A DNA stretch of 64,000 nucleotides from Rhodococcus coprophilus NBRC 100603 (lineage in GTDB: Bacteria; Actinomycetota; Actinomycetes; Mycobacteriales; Mycobacteriaceae): positions 620,001 to 684,000 of the forward strand of contig NZ_BDAM01000001.1 of the NCBI RefSeq assembly GCF_001895045.1, in the 5' to 3' direction. The position numbers and the translations under genes were made by a program. A model generated the notes under the pieces. That model saw nothing but the letters and a program-made list of their open reading frames with translations. It made no database searches and was not told the DNA's origin. Numbering within the stretch: the stretch's first letter is position 1; each line of letters starts with the position of its first letter. This document shows positions 55,684 through 64,000 of the stretch, in pieces.

Positions 55684-56123
55684 CTTCCCCGGAGCTCGGC
55701 CCCGAGCAGCAAGCCCTCGTCGACGCTCTCGAGGCGGAACATTCCGCCGTCTTCGGGTACGGACTCGTCGCGGCGTTCGCAGATTCCTCGCGGTCGGACG
55801 AGGTGGCAGCCGACGCGGCCTCGCACCGCGCCCGTCGCGACGCCACGATCGATGCTCTCCGGGCGGCGGGTGTGACACCGCCGGTCGCCGCACCCGGATA
55901 CACCGTTCCGTTCCCGGTGACCGGGCCGATCGAAGCCGCGCGTCTGGCCGTGCAGATCGAAAGCGACACCGCGATCGCGTGGCGGTCGGTCGTCGAGCGG
56001 GCACGCAGCGAGGCGACCCGCGGAAACGCTGTCGACGCGCTCACCGAAGCCGCGCTGCGCGCTGCCCGCTGGCGTGTCGTCGAAGGGGTCCCCCCGACGG
56101 TCGCGTTTCCCGGCCTGCCCTGA
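55680..56123 (+). CDS. DUF4439 ferritin-like domain protein
   Basis: 147-residue helical protein. The start QQALVDALEAEHSAVFGYGLVAAFA (with an ExxH pair) and IESDTAIAWRSVVERA match the ferritin-like DUF4439 domain. In ferritin-like proteins such Glu/His residues hold a di-iron centre; whether metal binds here is unknown. The GTG start overlaps the stop of the Tat lipoprotein by 4 nt. It has no signal of its own, so it is probably cytoplasmic while its partner is outside. Confidence 0.85.
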   Translation: MTSPELGPEQQALVDALEAEHSAVFGYGLVAAFADSSRSDEVAADAASHRARRDATIDALRAAGVTPPVAAPGYTVPFPVTGPIEAARLAVQIESDTAIAWRSVVERARSEATRGNAVDALTEAALRAARWRVVEGVPPTVAFPGLP

Positions 56124-56199
56124 CCTTCTCCCGGGATGCGGCGGCGCCGTGGCCGGTCGTGTACACGCTCAGAAGCATCGGCATGGTGGAGGCTCTGAG

Positions 56200-56229
56200 A
56201 AAAGGCGGATCCCACTGTCGCCGATCCGC
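56200..56229 (-). terminator. Intrinsic terminator after the O-methyltransferase gene
   Basis: On the minus strand a 7-bp stem GCGGATC/GATCCGC with an 11-nt loop (56205-56229) is followed by C and four T residues (56200-56203). It lies about 90 bp after the methyltransferase stop, in the 195-bp convergent gap. A second, wider dyad (GCCGGTCGTG near 56152, CACGACCGGC near 56229) overlaps it. Confidence 0.6.
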
Positions 56230-56318
56230 ACGACCGGCTCTGTCCAGGTACCCGGATCCGACCGGTCGGCGGCGAGATCGTCCCAGAGGAGGTCGCGGCA
56301 CTTGCCCGCCGATGGGCG

Positions 56319-56972
56319 CTACTCGACGACGAGCGCCAACGCGAAGCCGTCCCAGCCCTTGACGCCGACGGTCTGCAACGCCGTGGCGTCGAGGCGCGGC
56401 TCAGCTGCCAGCACGGCAACCAGTTCCCGCGAAGCGCGGGCATTCGGGTCGTCGTCGTCCAGGTCGCTGATCGCACCGGCACGGACCACGTTGTCGACGA
56501 CGATCACCGTTCCCGGCCGCGACAACCGCAGCGCCTCGCGCACGTAGTTGCTGTTGTTCTCCTTGTCGGCGTCGATGAACACCAGGTCGAACGGTCCTTC
56601 GAGTTCCGGCAGAGTGTCGAGCGCCGCGCCCACCCGGATGTCGACGCGGTCCCCGACGCCCGCGCGGTCGAGATTCCCGCGCGCGACCTCGGCGTGCCGG
56701 GGCTCGTATTCGAGGGTCGTCACATGTCCCGATTCCCCGACCGCACGCGCCAGCCAGATGGTGGAGTAGCCGCCGAGCGTCCCGATTTCGAGCACCCGGC
56801 GAGCTCCCCGGATCCGTGCGAGCAGGTGAAGGAACTTGCCCTGGACCGGAGCCACGTCGATGGGACGGAGCCCGGCCGCCGCGTTCGCTGCGAGAGCGTC
56901 GTCCAGGGCGGGATCATCCCCTACGAGGAAATCGGCGAGGTAGGTGTCGGTGGCACTCCAGTTCTCTGACAT
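56319..56972 (-). CDS. SAM-dependent O-methyltransferase (family 3, catechol-type)
   Basis: 217-residue class I methyltransferase. SAM motif I is RVLEIGTLGGYSTIWLA (about 58-74), motif II LEYEPRHAEVARGNL, and the metal-binding, catalytic block DLVFIDADKENNSNYVREAL is near 129-148, with VVDNVVRAG after it. This is the magnesium-dependent catechol/caffeoyl-CoA group. The natural substrate is unknown. The ATG at 56972 is preferred over 56981 (GGAA upstream). It follows proS by 42 bp. Confidence 0.9.
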   Translation of the reverse strand: MSENWSATDTYLADFLVGDDPALDDALAANAAAGLRPIDVAPVQGKFLHLLARIRGARRVLEIGTLGGYSTIWLARAVGESGHVTTLEYEPRHAEVARGNLDRAGVGDRVDIRVGAALDTLPELEGPFDLVFIDADKENNSNYVREALRLSRPGTVIVVDNVVRAGAISDLDDDDPNARASRELVAVLAAEPRLDATALQTVGVKGWDGFALALVVE

Positions 56973-57014
56973 GGGTTCCATTCTGGCGTACCGGCACCGG
57001 AACCGGGGATGCGG

Positions 57015-58748
57015 TCAGCGTCCGAGGATGACCCGCACGGCTTCGCCCACCGGCACCTCGTTCGACTCCCCGGTGATGCGGTTCCGCAGTTCGACGTTGC
57101 CGTCGGCGAATCCGCGTCCGACCACGACCACGAGGGGCATACCGAGCAACTCCGAATCCTTGAACTTCACGCCGGGAGACGCTTTGCGATCGTCGAAGAG
57201 CACGTCCAGGCCGGCGTTCGACAGCTCCTCGACGAGGTTCTCCGCACCGGTCCGAGCCTGCTCGTCCTTGTTCGCGATCACCACGTGCACATCGAAGGGT
57301 GCGACCTCGGCGGGCCAGCGCAGACCCTTCTCGTCGTGCTGCTGCTCGGCGATCACGGCCACCAGCCTCGACACGCCGACGCCGTACGACCCCATCGTGG
57401 GGCGCACCGGCTTGCCGTTCTCGTTGAGCACGTCGACGGCGAAGGCGTCGGTGTACTTGCGGCCGAGCTGGAAAACGTGACCGATCTCGATGCCGCGGGC
57501 CGACACCAGCGGGCCGGCGCCGTCGGGTGACGGGTCGCCGTCGCGGACCTCGGCTGCCTCGACAGTGCCGTCGGCGACGAAGTCACGTCCTGCGACGAGC
57601 CCGAAGACGTGCTTTCCGTTCTCGTCCGCGCCGGTGATCCACGACGTTCCGTCCACCACCCGGGGGTCGACGAGGTAGCGCACACCGTTGGCGAGCAGTG
57701 CCTTCGGACCGATGTACCCCTTGACGAGGAACGGGTTGGCCGCGAAATCCGTCTCGTCGAGAAGCGCGACCTCTGCCGGCTCGAAGGACGCCTCGAGACG
57801 CTTGTCGTCCACCTCGCGGTCGCCGGGGATGCCGATTCCGACCAGTTCCCACTCCCCGCCGGGCTGCCTGACCTTGACGAGGATGTTCTTGAGGGTTTCG
57901 GACGCGTCGACGTCGCGGCCGAGGATCTGTCGCGAAGCCTCGACGAGCGAATCGATCGTCGGGGTGTCCGGCGTGTCGTGCACGACTGCCTCGGGCAGTC
58001 CGTCGAACGGAATCGGTGCAGGGGCGAGCGTCTTGACGGCCTCGACGTTGGCGGCGTAGCCGGATTCGACACAGCGGACGTACGTGTCCTCGCCGACCTC
58101 GCTCTCGGCCAGGAACTCTTCGGACGCACTGCCACCCATCGCACCCGAGGTCGCGGACACGATCACGTACTTCACGCCGAGGCGAGCGAAGATCCGCTCG
58201 TATGCGTCGCGGTGTGCCTTGTACGACTGGGTGAGGCCCTCGTCGGTGAGGTCGAAGCTGTAGGAGTCCTTCATCACGAACTCACGGCCGCGCAGGATGC
58301 CGGCACGCGGGCGCTCCTCGTCGCGGTACTTGGTCTGCACCTGGTAGAGGGTGACCGGGAAGTCCTTGTACGAGTTGTACTCACCCTTGACGGTGAGCGC
58401 GAACAGTTCCTCGTGCGTCGGGCCGAGAAGGAGGTCGTTGCCCTTGCGGTCCTGGAGACGGAACAGACCGGCGCCGTACTCGGTCCACCGGTTCGAGGTC
58501 TCGTACGGCTCGCGCGGCAGCAATGCGGGAAGGGAGATCTCCTGCGCTCCGATGTTGTTCATCTCCTCGCGGACCACCCGCTCCACCTGCCGCAGCACCT
58601 TCAGACCCAGCGGCAGCCACGAGTAGATACCCGGCGCGATGCGCCGCACGTATCCGGCGCGGACGAGCAGTTTGTGGCTGGGGACCTCGGCATCGGCCGG
58701 ATCGTCACGGAGAGTGCGGAGGAACAGGTGCGACATGCGAGTGATCAC
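57015..58748 (-). CDS. proS: Prolyl-tRNA synthetase
   Basis: Class II synthetase charging tRNA-Pro, 577 residues, bacterial type with an editing insertion (about 225-400) between motifs 2 and 3. Motif 1 and 2 regions: [20 protein letters not shown] and [24 protein letters not shown]; motif 3 [14 protein letters not shown]-terminal anticodon domain. The GTG at 58748 gives [21 protein letters not shown], the mycobacterial start as I recall it. TAGGCT 8 nt before it suggests leaderless expression. Confidence 0.96.
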   Translation of the reverse strand: MITRMSHLFLRTLRDDPADAEVPSHKLLVRAGYVRRIAPGIYSWLPLGLKVLRQVERVVREEMNNIGAQEISLPALLPREPYETSNRWTEYGAGLFRLQDRKGNDLLLGPTHEELFALTVKGEYNSYKDFPVTLYQVQTKYRDEERPRAGILRGREFVMKDSYSFDLTDEGLTQSYKAHRDAYERIFARLGVKYVIVSATSGAMGGSASEEFLAESEVGEDTYVRCVESGYAANVEAVKTLAPAPIPFDGLPEAVVHDTPDTPTIDSLVEASRQILGRDVDASETLKNILVKVRQPGGEWELVGIGIPGDREVDDKRLEASFEPAEVALLDETDFAANPFLVKGYIGPKALLANGVRYLVDPRVVDGTSWITGADENGKHVFGLVAGRDFVADGTVEAAEVRDGDPSPDGAGPLVSARGIEIGHVFQLGRKYTDAFAVDVLNENGKPVRPTMGSYGVGVSRLVAVIAEQQHDEKGLRWPAEVAPFDVHVVIANKDEQARTGAENLVEELSNAGLDVLFDDRKASPGVKFKDSELLGMPLVVVVGRGFADGNVELRNRITGESNEVPVGEAVRVILGR

Positions 58749-58756
58749 GGTAGAGG

Positions 58757-58793
58757 AGCCTACCGCCCACCCGATCCGGCTCCTCGGTACGGT
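58757..58793. promoter_or_regulatory. Back-to-back leaderless promoters of proS and yaaA
   Basis: TAGGCT (58757-58762, minus) ends 8 nt before the proS GTG at 58748; TACGGT (58788-58793, plus) ends 8 nt before the yaaA GTG at 58802. The two start codons are only 53 bp apart, and neither has a ribosome-binding site. Both genes therefore appear leaderless with GTG starts and share one compact promoter. Confidence 0.55.
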
Positions 58794-58801
58794 GGGCTGT
58801 T

Positions 58802-59545
58802 GTGCTGGTGCTTCTCCCCCCTTCCGAAACAAAATCCGCCGGCGGCGACGGCGCGCCGCTCGATCTCGGCGACCTCTCCATGCCGCAGTTGACCGAGACC
58901 CGGGAGCTGCTGGCCCAGACGCTGCTCGGGCTCGCTGCGGACTTCGACGCGTCGAGTCGTGCGCTCGGCCTGGGCGCCAACGGTGCCGACGAAATCGAAC
59001 GCAACGCGAAACTGTGGGTCTCCCCCACCCGCCCCGCGCTCGAGCGGTACACCGGCGTGCTGTTCGACGCCCTCGACGCCGCTACTTTCACGAAGGTGCA
59101 GCGGGAGAAGGCGTACCGGCGACTCGCCGTCGGCTCGGCGCTGTTCGGTGCGGTGCGGGCGAGCGACCCGATTCCGGCCTATCGCCTCTCGGCGGGTTCG
59201 AAGCTGCCCGGATTCGGCACTCTCGCGGCGTTGTGGCGACCCGAACTGACCGCCGCTCTCGTCGCCGAAGCCGGGGACGATCTCGTCGTCGATCTACGCT
59301 CGGGCGCCTATCAGCAACTCGGTCCGGTTCCCGGGGCCGTCACCGCGACAGTCCTCACCGAGAAGCCGGACGGCACCCGGACGGTCGTGAGCCATTTCAA
59401 CAAGCACCACAAGGGGCTGCTCGCGCGCGCACTGGTGCAGACTCGCGCCGAACCGGCGGATGTGCGGGGTCTGGCGCGCGTGGCGTCGAAGGCCGGCCTG
59501 CGGGTGGAGATCGCCTCGGCCACGGAACTGATCGTCCTCACCTGA
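58802..59545 (+). CDS. yaaA: YaaA (DUF328) peroxide-stress family protein
   Basis: 247-residue protein of the YaaA/DUF328 family; the E. coli member limits free iron and oxidative DNA damage under hydrogen peroxide. Markers are the start [31 protein letters not shown] in the middle, [24 protein letters not shown], and [16 protein letters not shown] near the end. The GTG at 58802 is set by the leaderless promoter. The function in this organism is inferred by family only. Confidence 0.9.
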   Translation: MLVLLPPSETKSAGGDGAPLDLGDLSMPQLTETRELLAQTLLGLAADFDASSRALGLGANGADEIERNAKLWVSPTRPALERYTGVLFDALDAATFTKVQREKAYRRLAVGSALFGAVRASDPIPAYRLSAGSKLPGFGTLAALWRPELTAALVAEAGDDLVVDLRSGAYQQLGPVPGAVTATVLTEKPDGTRTVVSHFNKHHKGLLARALVQTRAEPADVRGLARVASKAGLRVEIASATELIVLT

Positions 59546-59588
59546 CCGCCGCAGCGGTGCGCGCCGTCCGGATCCCGGCTCGGCGACG

Positions 59589-61094
59589 TCACCGCGTCTG
59601 GGCAGATTTCTCCGCTTCCTGAGCCTGGGCCACCTCTTCGGAGGTGAACCGGATGAACAGCGCGGCGATGCCGGCGATCGCCGCGCAGATGGCACACCCG
59701 ACGAGGGCGAACATGTACCCCTCGCCCTGTGCGGTGAGCTGCGCGGCGGTCATGTCTGCGACCGGACCGGGGGTGCCTCCGAGCGACATCGTCCTCGAGG
59801 TGGCCAGCGCGCCGATGACGGCGAGACCGATGGGTCCGCCGAGCGTCTGCGCGACCTGTGCAATTGCGGACAGCGGCCCGATCTCGTGAGCACCGACGCC
59901 CGCAACGGCACACAGCGGGAGCGGGACAACGGCCAGGCCCACTCCGAACCCGACGACGAGCACCAGGACGAACAGGGTCGGGAAGTATTGCACCGTCTCG
60001 TCCATCGTCGACCCGTAGAGCAGGCTCGCGGTCATGATGACGGAGCCGGTGACCACGAGCCAGCGGGGCTGTACCCGCGCGGCGAGCTTGGACGACGCTG
60101 CTGCGGCTCCTCCGAGACCGAACGCGAACGGCACGAACGCGAGACCCGCCTGCAGCGGTGTGTAGCCGAGAACATCCTGCACGAACAGGGCGACGAACGC
60201 CGCGAGGCTGAACATCACGGCACCGGCGAAGAAGATCGCCACGAAAGTCGCGACCCGGTTCTTGTTGCGGAAGAGCACGAAGGGCAGCAGGGGGTTCTCG
60301 GCGCGGCGTTCGACCAGCAGGAAGATCCCGAGCAGCACGACGCCGGCGACGAGCGCACCGATCACGGCCGGGCTTCCCCAGCCCAGTTCGGGACCTTCGG
60401 TGAGGCCGAAGACGATTCCGGTACATCCGAGGGTCGCGAGGATGGCACCCGGAACGTCCAGGGCGAGTCGCTCCGACGAGGTCTCACGCAGTGCGCCGAG
60501 GGCCAGCACGACGATCACGAGGCCGATCGGGACGTTGATGAGGAAGATCCATCGCCACGACACCTGTGTCAGCGCGCCGCCCAGAATGAGCCCTGCGATC
60601 GATCCGACGCCGGTCATCGCCGCGAAGACCGCGATGGCCCGGTTGCGGGCCGGGCCGGCGGCGAAGGTCGTCGCCACGAGCGCAAGGGCGGTCGGGGAGG
60701 CGATCGCCGCTCCGACGCCCTGCAGTGCGCGCGCACCGATGAGCATCACTTCGTTGGTGGCAAGCCCGCACAGCAGCGACGCGAACGTGAACAGGCCGAC
60801 GCCCGCGATGAACATGCGTTTGCGTCCGAAGCTGTCGCCGAGGCGACCGCCGAGCAACATCAGCCCACCGAAGGCGAGCGCGTACGAGGTCAGGACCCAA
60901 TTCCGGCCGGCGTCGGACAACGCGAGTTCGGACTGCAACGGCGCGAGCGCGAGATTGGCGACAGTGCCGTCGAGCACCACCATCAGCTGCAATCCGCTGA
61001 GGACCAGGGTGGCCAGCGCGAGTGCGCGGGCCGTCATGGGGCGCGCGGCGCCGGAGGCGTGGGCGGTTTCGGAGGTGTAGGGCACGGGTTCCAA
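59589..61094 (-). CDS. MFS drug-efflux transporter, DHA2 (EmrB/EfpA-like) family
   Basis: 501-residue, 14-span exporter. Motif A appears as GGRLGDSFGRKRMF (about 81-94), motif C as GSIAGLILGGALTQ in span 5 (antiporter signature), and span 1 has the MVVLDGTVANLALAPLQ block. In M. tuberculosis the efpA gene holds the same place between proS and cysG, so orthology is plausible, but the substrate range is unknown. The gene ends 43 bp from convergent yaaA and starts 2 bp after cysG. Confidence 0.9.
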   Translation of the reverse strand: MEPVPYTSETAHASGAARPMTARALALATLVLSGLQLMVVLDGTVANLALAPLQSELALSDAGRNWVLTSYALAFGGLMLLGGRLGDSFGRKRMFIAGVGLFTFASLLCGLATNEVMLIGARALQGVGAAIASPTALALVATTFAAGPARNRAIAVFAAMTGVGSIAGLILGGALTQVSWRWIFLINVPIGLVIVVLALGALRETSSERLALDVPGAILATLGCTGIVFGLTEGPELGWGSPAVIGALVAGVVLLGIFLLVERRAENPLLPFVLFRNKNRVATFVAIFFAGAVMFSLAAFVALFVQDVLGYTPLQAGLAFVPFAFGLGGAAAASSKLAARVQPRWLVVTGSVIMTASLLYGSTMDETVQYFPTLFVLVLVVGFGVGLAVVPLPLCAVAGVGAHEIGPLSAIAQVAQTLGGPIGLAVIGALATSRTMSLGGTPGPVADMTAAQLTAQGEGYMFALVGCAICAAIAGIAALFIRFTSEEVAQAQEAEKSAQTR

Positions 61095-61096
61095 CG

Positions 61097-62329
61097 TTAC
61101 CGACCCTCCGAACCGAATCCGGCGACCGGACCGATGACGATGATGGCGGGCGGGCGGGTGCCTTCCTCCCGCACCCGGTCGGCGACGTGGCGGAGATCGG
61201 TCCGGAGCACCTTCTGGGTCGCCAGAGTGCCTTCCTGGACGACGACCACCGGGCTGTCGGCGGGCCGGCCGCCGGCGACCAGGACATCGGCGAACGCGCC
61301 GATGCGCTCGACGGCCATCAGCAGGACGAGAGTCCCGCGCAACTTCGCCAGCGCGTCCCAGTCGGTGAGCGAGTCGGGATGGTCGGGCGCGACGTGCCCA
61401 CTCACCACCACGAATTCGTGAGTGACCCCACGGTGGGTCACGGGGATACCCGCGGCCGACGGCACCGAGATAGCGCTGGTGATGCCCGGGACGACGGTCA
61501 CCGGTATGCCGGCCGCCGTGCAGGCCTCGAGCTCCTCGTAGCCCCGCCCGAACACGTACGGGTCGCCGCCTTTGAGCCGGACGACGAACTTTCCGGCCTT
61601 CGCCCGGTCGATCAGGGTGTCGTTGATGACCTGTTGCGCCATCGCCCGGCCGTACGGCAGCTTGGCCGCGTCGATCACCTCGACGTGCGGGTCCAGTTCG
61701 GCGAGCAGTTCCTGAGGGGCGAGGTGATCCGCGACCACCACGTCCGCGCGGGCGAGCAGACGACGCCCCCGGACGGTGATGAGGTCCGGGTCGCCGGGTC
61801 CACCACCGACCAGTGCCACACCGGTCGGCTTCGGGGCGGCGTCATCGGTGACGCCGGACAACGCGGCACCGGCCAGAGCGTCCCGGATCGCGGTGCGCAC
61901 CGACGCCGACCTGCGGTGGTCGCCGCCGGCGAGGACACCTACGGACAGACCGTCGTACCGGGTGGTCGCGGGTGTGACAGCGCTGCCCTGGCGCGCGCTG
62001 TCGGCGCGCACGCAGAAGATTCTGCGTCGTTCCGCCTCGGCGACGATCGCGGCGTTGGTGGCGGGCTCGTCGGTGCAGGCCATCGCGTACCAGGCGCCGT
62101 CGAGGTCGCCGTCGCGGTAGTCGCGGACCTCGAGCGAGATCCGCCCCTTGGTCGCCAGGCTTTCCACCGCCGGGGTCGCGGCGCGGGCCACGACATGCAC
62201 ATCGGCGCCCGATGTCACCAGCAGGCCCAGACGCCGTTGAGCGACGCTGCCGCCGCCCACGACGACTACGCGTCGTCCGTGGAGATCGAGCCCCACCAGG
62301 TAATTGGTCTCGTCATCGGCTACCGGCAC
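61097..62329 (-). CDS. cysG: CysG, precorrin-2 dehydrogenase / uroporphyrinogen-III C-methyltransferase
   Basis: Siroheme-pathway fusion protein, 410 residues. The N-terminal Rossmann dehydrogenase has GRRVVVVGGGSVAQRRLGLL (about 18-37). The C-terminal SUMT domain starts near 168 with VALVGGGPGDPDLITVRG, and has VVRLKGGDPYVFGRGYEE and TVVPGITSAISVPSAAGIPVTHR. It is shorter than E. coli CysG (457), consistent with the M. tuberculosis form. The GTG at 62329 has GGGGAG 8 bp upstream. Siroheme serves assimilatory sulfite and nitrite reductases, neither of which lies here. Confidence 0.94.
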   Translation of the reverse strand: MPVADDETNYLVGLDLHGRRVVVVGGGSVAQRRLGLLVTSGADVHVVARAATPAVESLATKGRISLEVRDYRDGDLDGAWYAMACTDEPATNAAIVAEAERRRIFCVRADSARQGSAVTPATTRYDGLSVGVLAGGDHRRSASVRTAIRDALAGAALSGVTDDAAPKPTGVALVGGGPGDPDLITVRGRRLLARADVVVADHLAPQELLAELDPHVEVIDAAKLPYGRAMAQQVINDTLIDRAKAGKFVVRLKGGDPYVFGRGYEELEACTAAGIPVTVVPGITSAISVPSAAGIPVTHRGVTHEFVVVSGHVAPDHPDSLTDWDALAKLRGTLVLLMAVERIGAFADVLVAGGRPADSPVVVVQEGTLATQKVLRTDLRHVADRVREEGTRPPAIIVIGPVAGFGSEGR

Positions 62330-62419
62330 CGGTACTCCCCATCTACTTCGTCGGAGCCGCGCCCTGGGCAGATCACCTCCGGGAGCGTTCCTCGTATCGT
62401 CCGCCGGTCGCGGACGACT

Positions 62420-62447
62420 GCGGCCCGACGGCGAACCGCCGGGCCGC
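62420..62447 (-). terminator. Hairpin after mqo
   Basis: A 7-bp stem GCGGCCC/GGGCCGC encloses a short CGG-CGAA-CCG inner helix, 18 bp after the mqo stop on the minus strand. There is no T-tract, so it may be a weak terminator or a 3'-end stabiliser. Confidence 0.45.
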
Positions 62448-62464
62448 GATACTCATTCCGCGTG

Positions 62465-63994
62465 TCAGACCGCGGCGGCCTCCATGGGGGCGACCTGTCC
62501 ACGACCGGGGACGACGTCGAGCTGAAGCGTCTTGGTGCTGTGGTCCCACACCTGACGGAACAGATCCGGGTTCTCGGAGAGCTTCACGCCGAGGGAAGGC
62601 ACCATTTCGCGCAGCTTGGGCTGCCAAGCATCCCATTGCTGCGGGAAGCAGCGCTCGAGGACGTCGAGCATGGCGGGAACGGCGGTGGACGCACCCGGCG
62701 ACGCGCCGAGCAGACCTGCGATGGACCCGTCGGCGGCGCTGACGACAGCGGTACCGAACTCGAGCACTCCGCCCGCACCCTTCCGGCGGATCACCTGCAC
62801 GCGCTGACCGGCGACGATCAGCTCCCAATCCTCGAGACGCGCTTCGGGTGCGAACTCGGCAAGGGTGCCGATGCGGTCGGCGGGCGACTGGGTGAGCTCA
62901 CCGACGAGGTACTTGACCAGGCCGAGTTCGGTCACACCGACACCGAGCATGGACATGAGGTTGTTCGGCTTGATCGACTTGGGCAGGTCCATGACGCCGC
63001 CCTGCTTGAGGAACTTGGGCGACCAGCCGGCGTACGGGCCGAACAGCAGACCCTGCTTGCCGCCGATCACGCGGGTGTCGAGGTGAGGCACCGACATCGG
63101 AGGCGCTCCCACCGCGGCCTTGCCGTAGACCTTGGCACTGTGCCGGGCGATCACGTCGGGGTTCGTGCACCGAAGGAACGCGCCCGACACGGGGAAACCG
63201 CCGAACCCCTTCGCCTCGGCGATACCGGACTTCTGCAGCAGATGGAGCGCTCCACCACCGGCGCCGACGAAGACGAACTTGGCGTGCACCTTCCGCGACT
63301 CGCCCGTGCGGCGGTTGCGCACCTTGACGATCCAGCTGCCGTCGGACTGCTTGCTGATGTTCGTGACCTCGTGGCCGAAGAACACCGTGCCGCCCGACTC
63401 GGCGACGTTGTTGATGAGCTGCTTGGTGAGGGCACCGAAGTCGACGTCGGTACCGGTGTCGGTCCAGTTCAGTGCGACCGGATCGGAGAAGTCGCGACCC
63501 GCGGCCATGAGCGGCAGTCGCTCGGCGAAGAATTCGGGGCTCTCGGAGTACTCCATGCCCGCGAACAGGGGGTGGCCCGCCAGCGCGTCGTACCGCGCCC
63601 GCAGGTACTTCACGTCGTCGGCGCCGTGCACGAAGCTCACGTGCGGGATCGGGTTGATGAAGTCCTTGGGGTCGGAGAGGAGACCGTTGTCGACCGCGTA
63701 GGACCAGAACTGGCGGGAAACCTGGAACTGCTCGTTGACGTTGACCGCCTTGGCGATCTCCACCGAGCCGTCGGGATTGCCCGGGGTGTAATTCAACTCA
63801 CACAGCGCCGAATGGCCCGTGCCCGCGTTGTTCCACGGGTCGCTGCTCTCCGCTGCGACGGCGTCGAGCCTCTCGAAGGCGGTGATCGACCAGTCGGGCT
63901 GAAGCTGACGCATCAGCGCACCGAGAGTCGCGCTCATGATGCCCGCACCAACGAGCACTACATCGGTTTTCGCCTCTACCACGTTCTCTGACAC
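62465..63994 (-). CDS. mqo: Malate:quinone oxidoreductase
   Basis: FAD-dependent peripheral membrane enzyme that oxidises malate to oxaloacetate and reduces menaquinone, part of the TCA cycle and respiratory chain. 509 residues. FAD motif [20 protein letters not shown] at about 12-31; family blocks [61 protein letters not shown] and [22 protein letters not shown]. The GTG start at 63994 lies 7 bases from the right edge, so its promoter is out of view. The gene appears complete. It matches the Rv2852c position. Confidence 0.97.
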   Translation of the reverse strand: MSENVVEAKTDVVLVGAGIMSATLGALMRQLQPDWSITAFERLDAVAAESSDPWNNAGTGHSALCELNYTPGNPDGSVEIAKAVNVNEQFQVSRQFWSYAVDNGLLSDPKDFINPIPHVSFVHGADDVKYLRARYDALAGHPLFAGMEYSESPEFFAERLPLMAAGRDFSDPVALNWTDTGTDVDFGALTKQLINNVAESGGTVFFGHEVTNISKQSDGSWIVKVRNRRTGESRKVHAKFVFVGAGGGALHLLQKSGIAEAKGFGGFPVSGAFLRCTNPDVIARHSAKVYGKAAVGAPPMSVPHLDTRVIGGKQGLLFGPYAGWSPKFLKQGGVMDLPKSIKPNNLMSMLGVGVTELGLVKYLVGELTQSPADRIGTLAEFAPEARLEDWELIVAGQRVQVIRRKGAGGVLEFGTAVVSAADGSIAGLLGASPGASTAVPAMLDVLERCFPQQWDAWQPKLREMVPSLGVKLSENPDLFRQVWDHSTKTLQLDVVPGRGQVAPMEAAAV

Positions 63995-64000
63995 GGGGAA

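Overview
The window is high-GC actinobacterial chromosome. It most resembles a member of the Mycobacteriales, with Rhodococcus or a close relative the best guess. The grounds are the gene order: miaB, recX-recA-DUF3046-glycosyltransferase, pspM-pspA-clgR-cinA-pgsA / argA, ftsK, RNase J-dapA-thyX, dapB, M16 peptidase, pnp-rpsO-ribF, mntR-truB-pptT, dinF-nrnA-rbfA-infB-ylxR-nusA-rimP, proS, an EfpA-position MFS gene, cysG and mqo. This is essentially the order I recall around Rv2733c-Rv2852c of Mycobacterium tuberculosis. No rRNA, tRNA, CRISPR array, insertion sequence, phage or integrase was seen. Almost all genes look intact. The only partial gene is miaB at the left edge.

Layout. 1-4.5 kb: miaB and a gluABCD glutamate uptake operon. 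4.5-9 kb: DNA-damage genes recX and recA, then DUF3046, a glycosyltransferase, a PIG-L deacetylase and a small membrane protein. 9.2-11.1 kb: the biotin ECF transporter bioYMN. 11.2-16.6 kb: the envelope-stress set pspM-pspA-clgR with cinA and pgsA, then argA, a YciI protein and a TerC protein behind a probable manganese riboswitch. 16.7-28.3 kb: ftsK, RNase J, dapA, thyX, a lone ribbon-helix-helix regulator, a START-like protein, a flavodoxin, dapB and an M16 peptidase. 28.4-36.5 kb: a narKGHJI respiratory nitrate operon, placed between two genes (M16 peptidase and pnp) that are neighbours in mycobacteria. 36.7-40.7 kb: pnp, rpsO, ribF. 40.7-44 kb: a manganese-type ABC importer with mntR. 44-55 kb: truB, pptT, a phosphoesterase, a MATE exporter and the nrnA-rbfA-ylxP-infB-ylxR-nusA-rimP translation/transcription cluster. 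55-64 kb: a Tat lipoprotein plus ferritin-like pair, an O-methyltransferase, proS, yaaA, an MFS exporter, cysG and mqo.

How the parts fit. Two loci suggest opposed manganese control: an importer with its own DtxR-type regulator and operator, and a TerC-type protein behind a yybP-ykoY-like RNA. recA carries both a PafBC-type promoter and a LexA box. clgR has an ECF-sigma promoter just upstream and a C-terminal alanine tail that looks like a protease tag. RNase J and PNPase, the core RNA-decay enzymes, both lie here, and pnp has an elaborately folded leader.

The most useful signals outside the genes are: at least eleven TANNNT-like -10 boxes placed 6-8 nt before a start codon (leaderless mRNAs, often fixing the start); helically phased repeats over the promoter of the ribbon-helix-helix gene; hairpins at two glu operon junctions; and structured leaders of pnp, rimP and terC. 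I saw no clear candidate for a wholly new multi-gene system. The closest are the glycosyltransferase/PIG-L pair, the ribbon-helix-helix locus and the Tat-lipoprotein/DUF4439 pair. All positions come from reading the sequence by eye. Family calls rest on recognised motifs, not on database searches.
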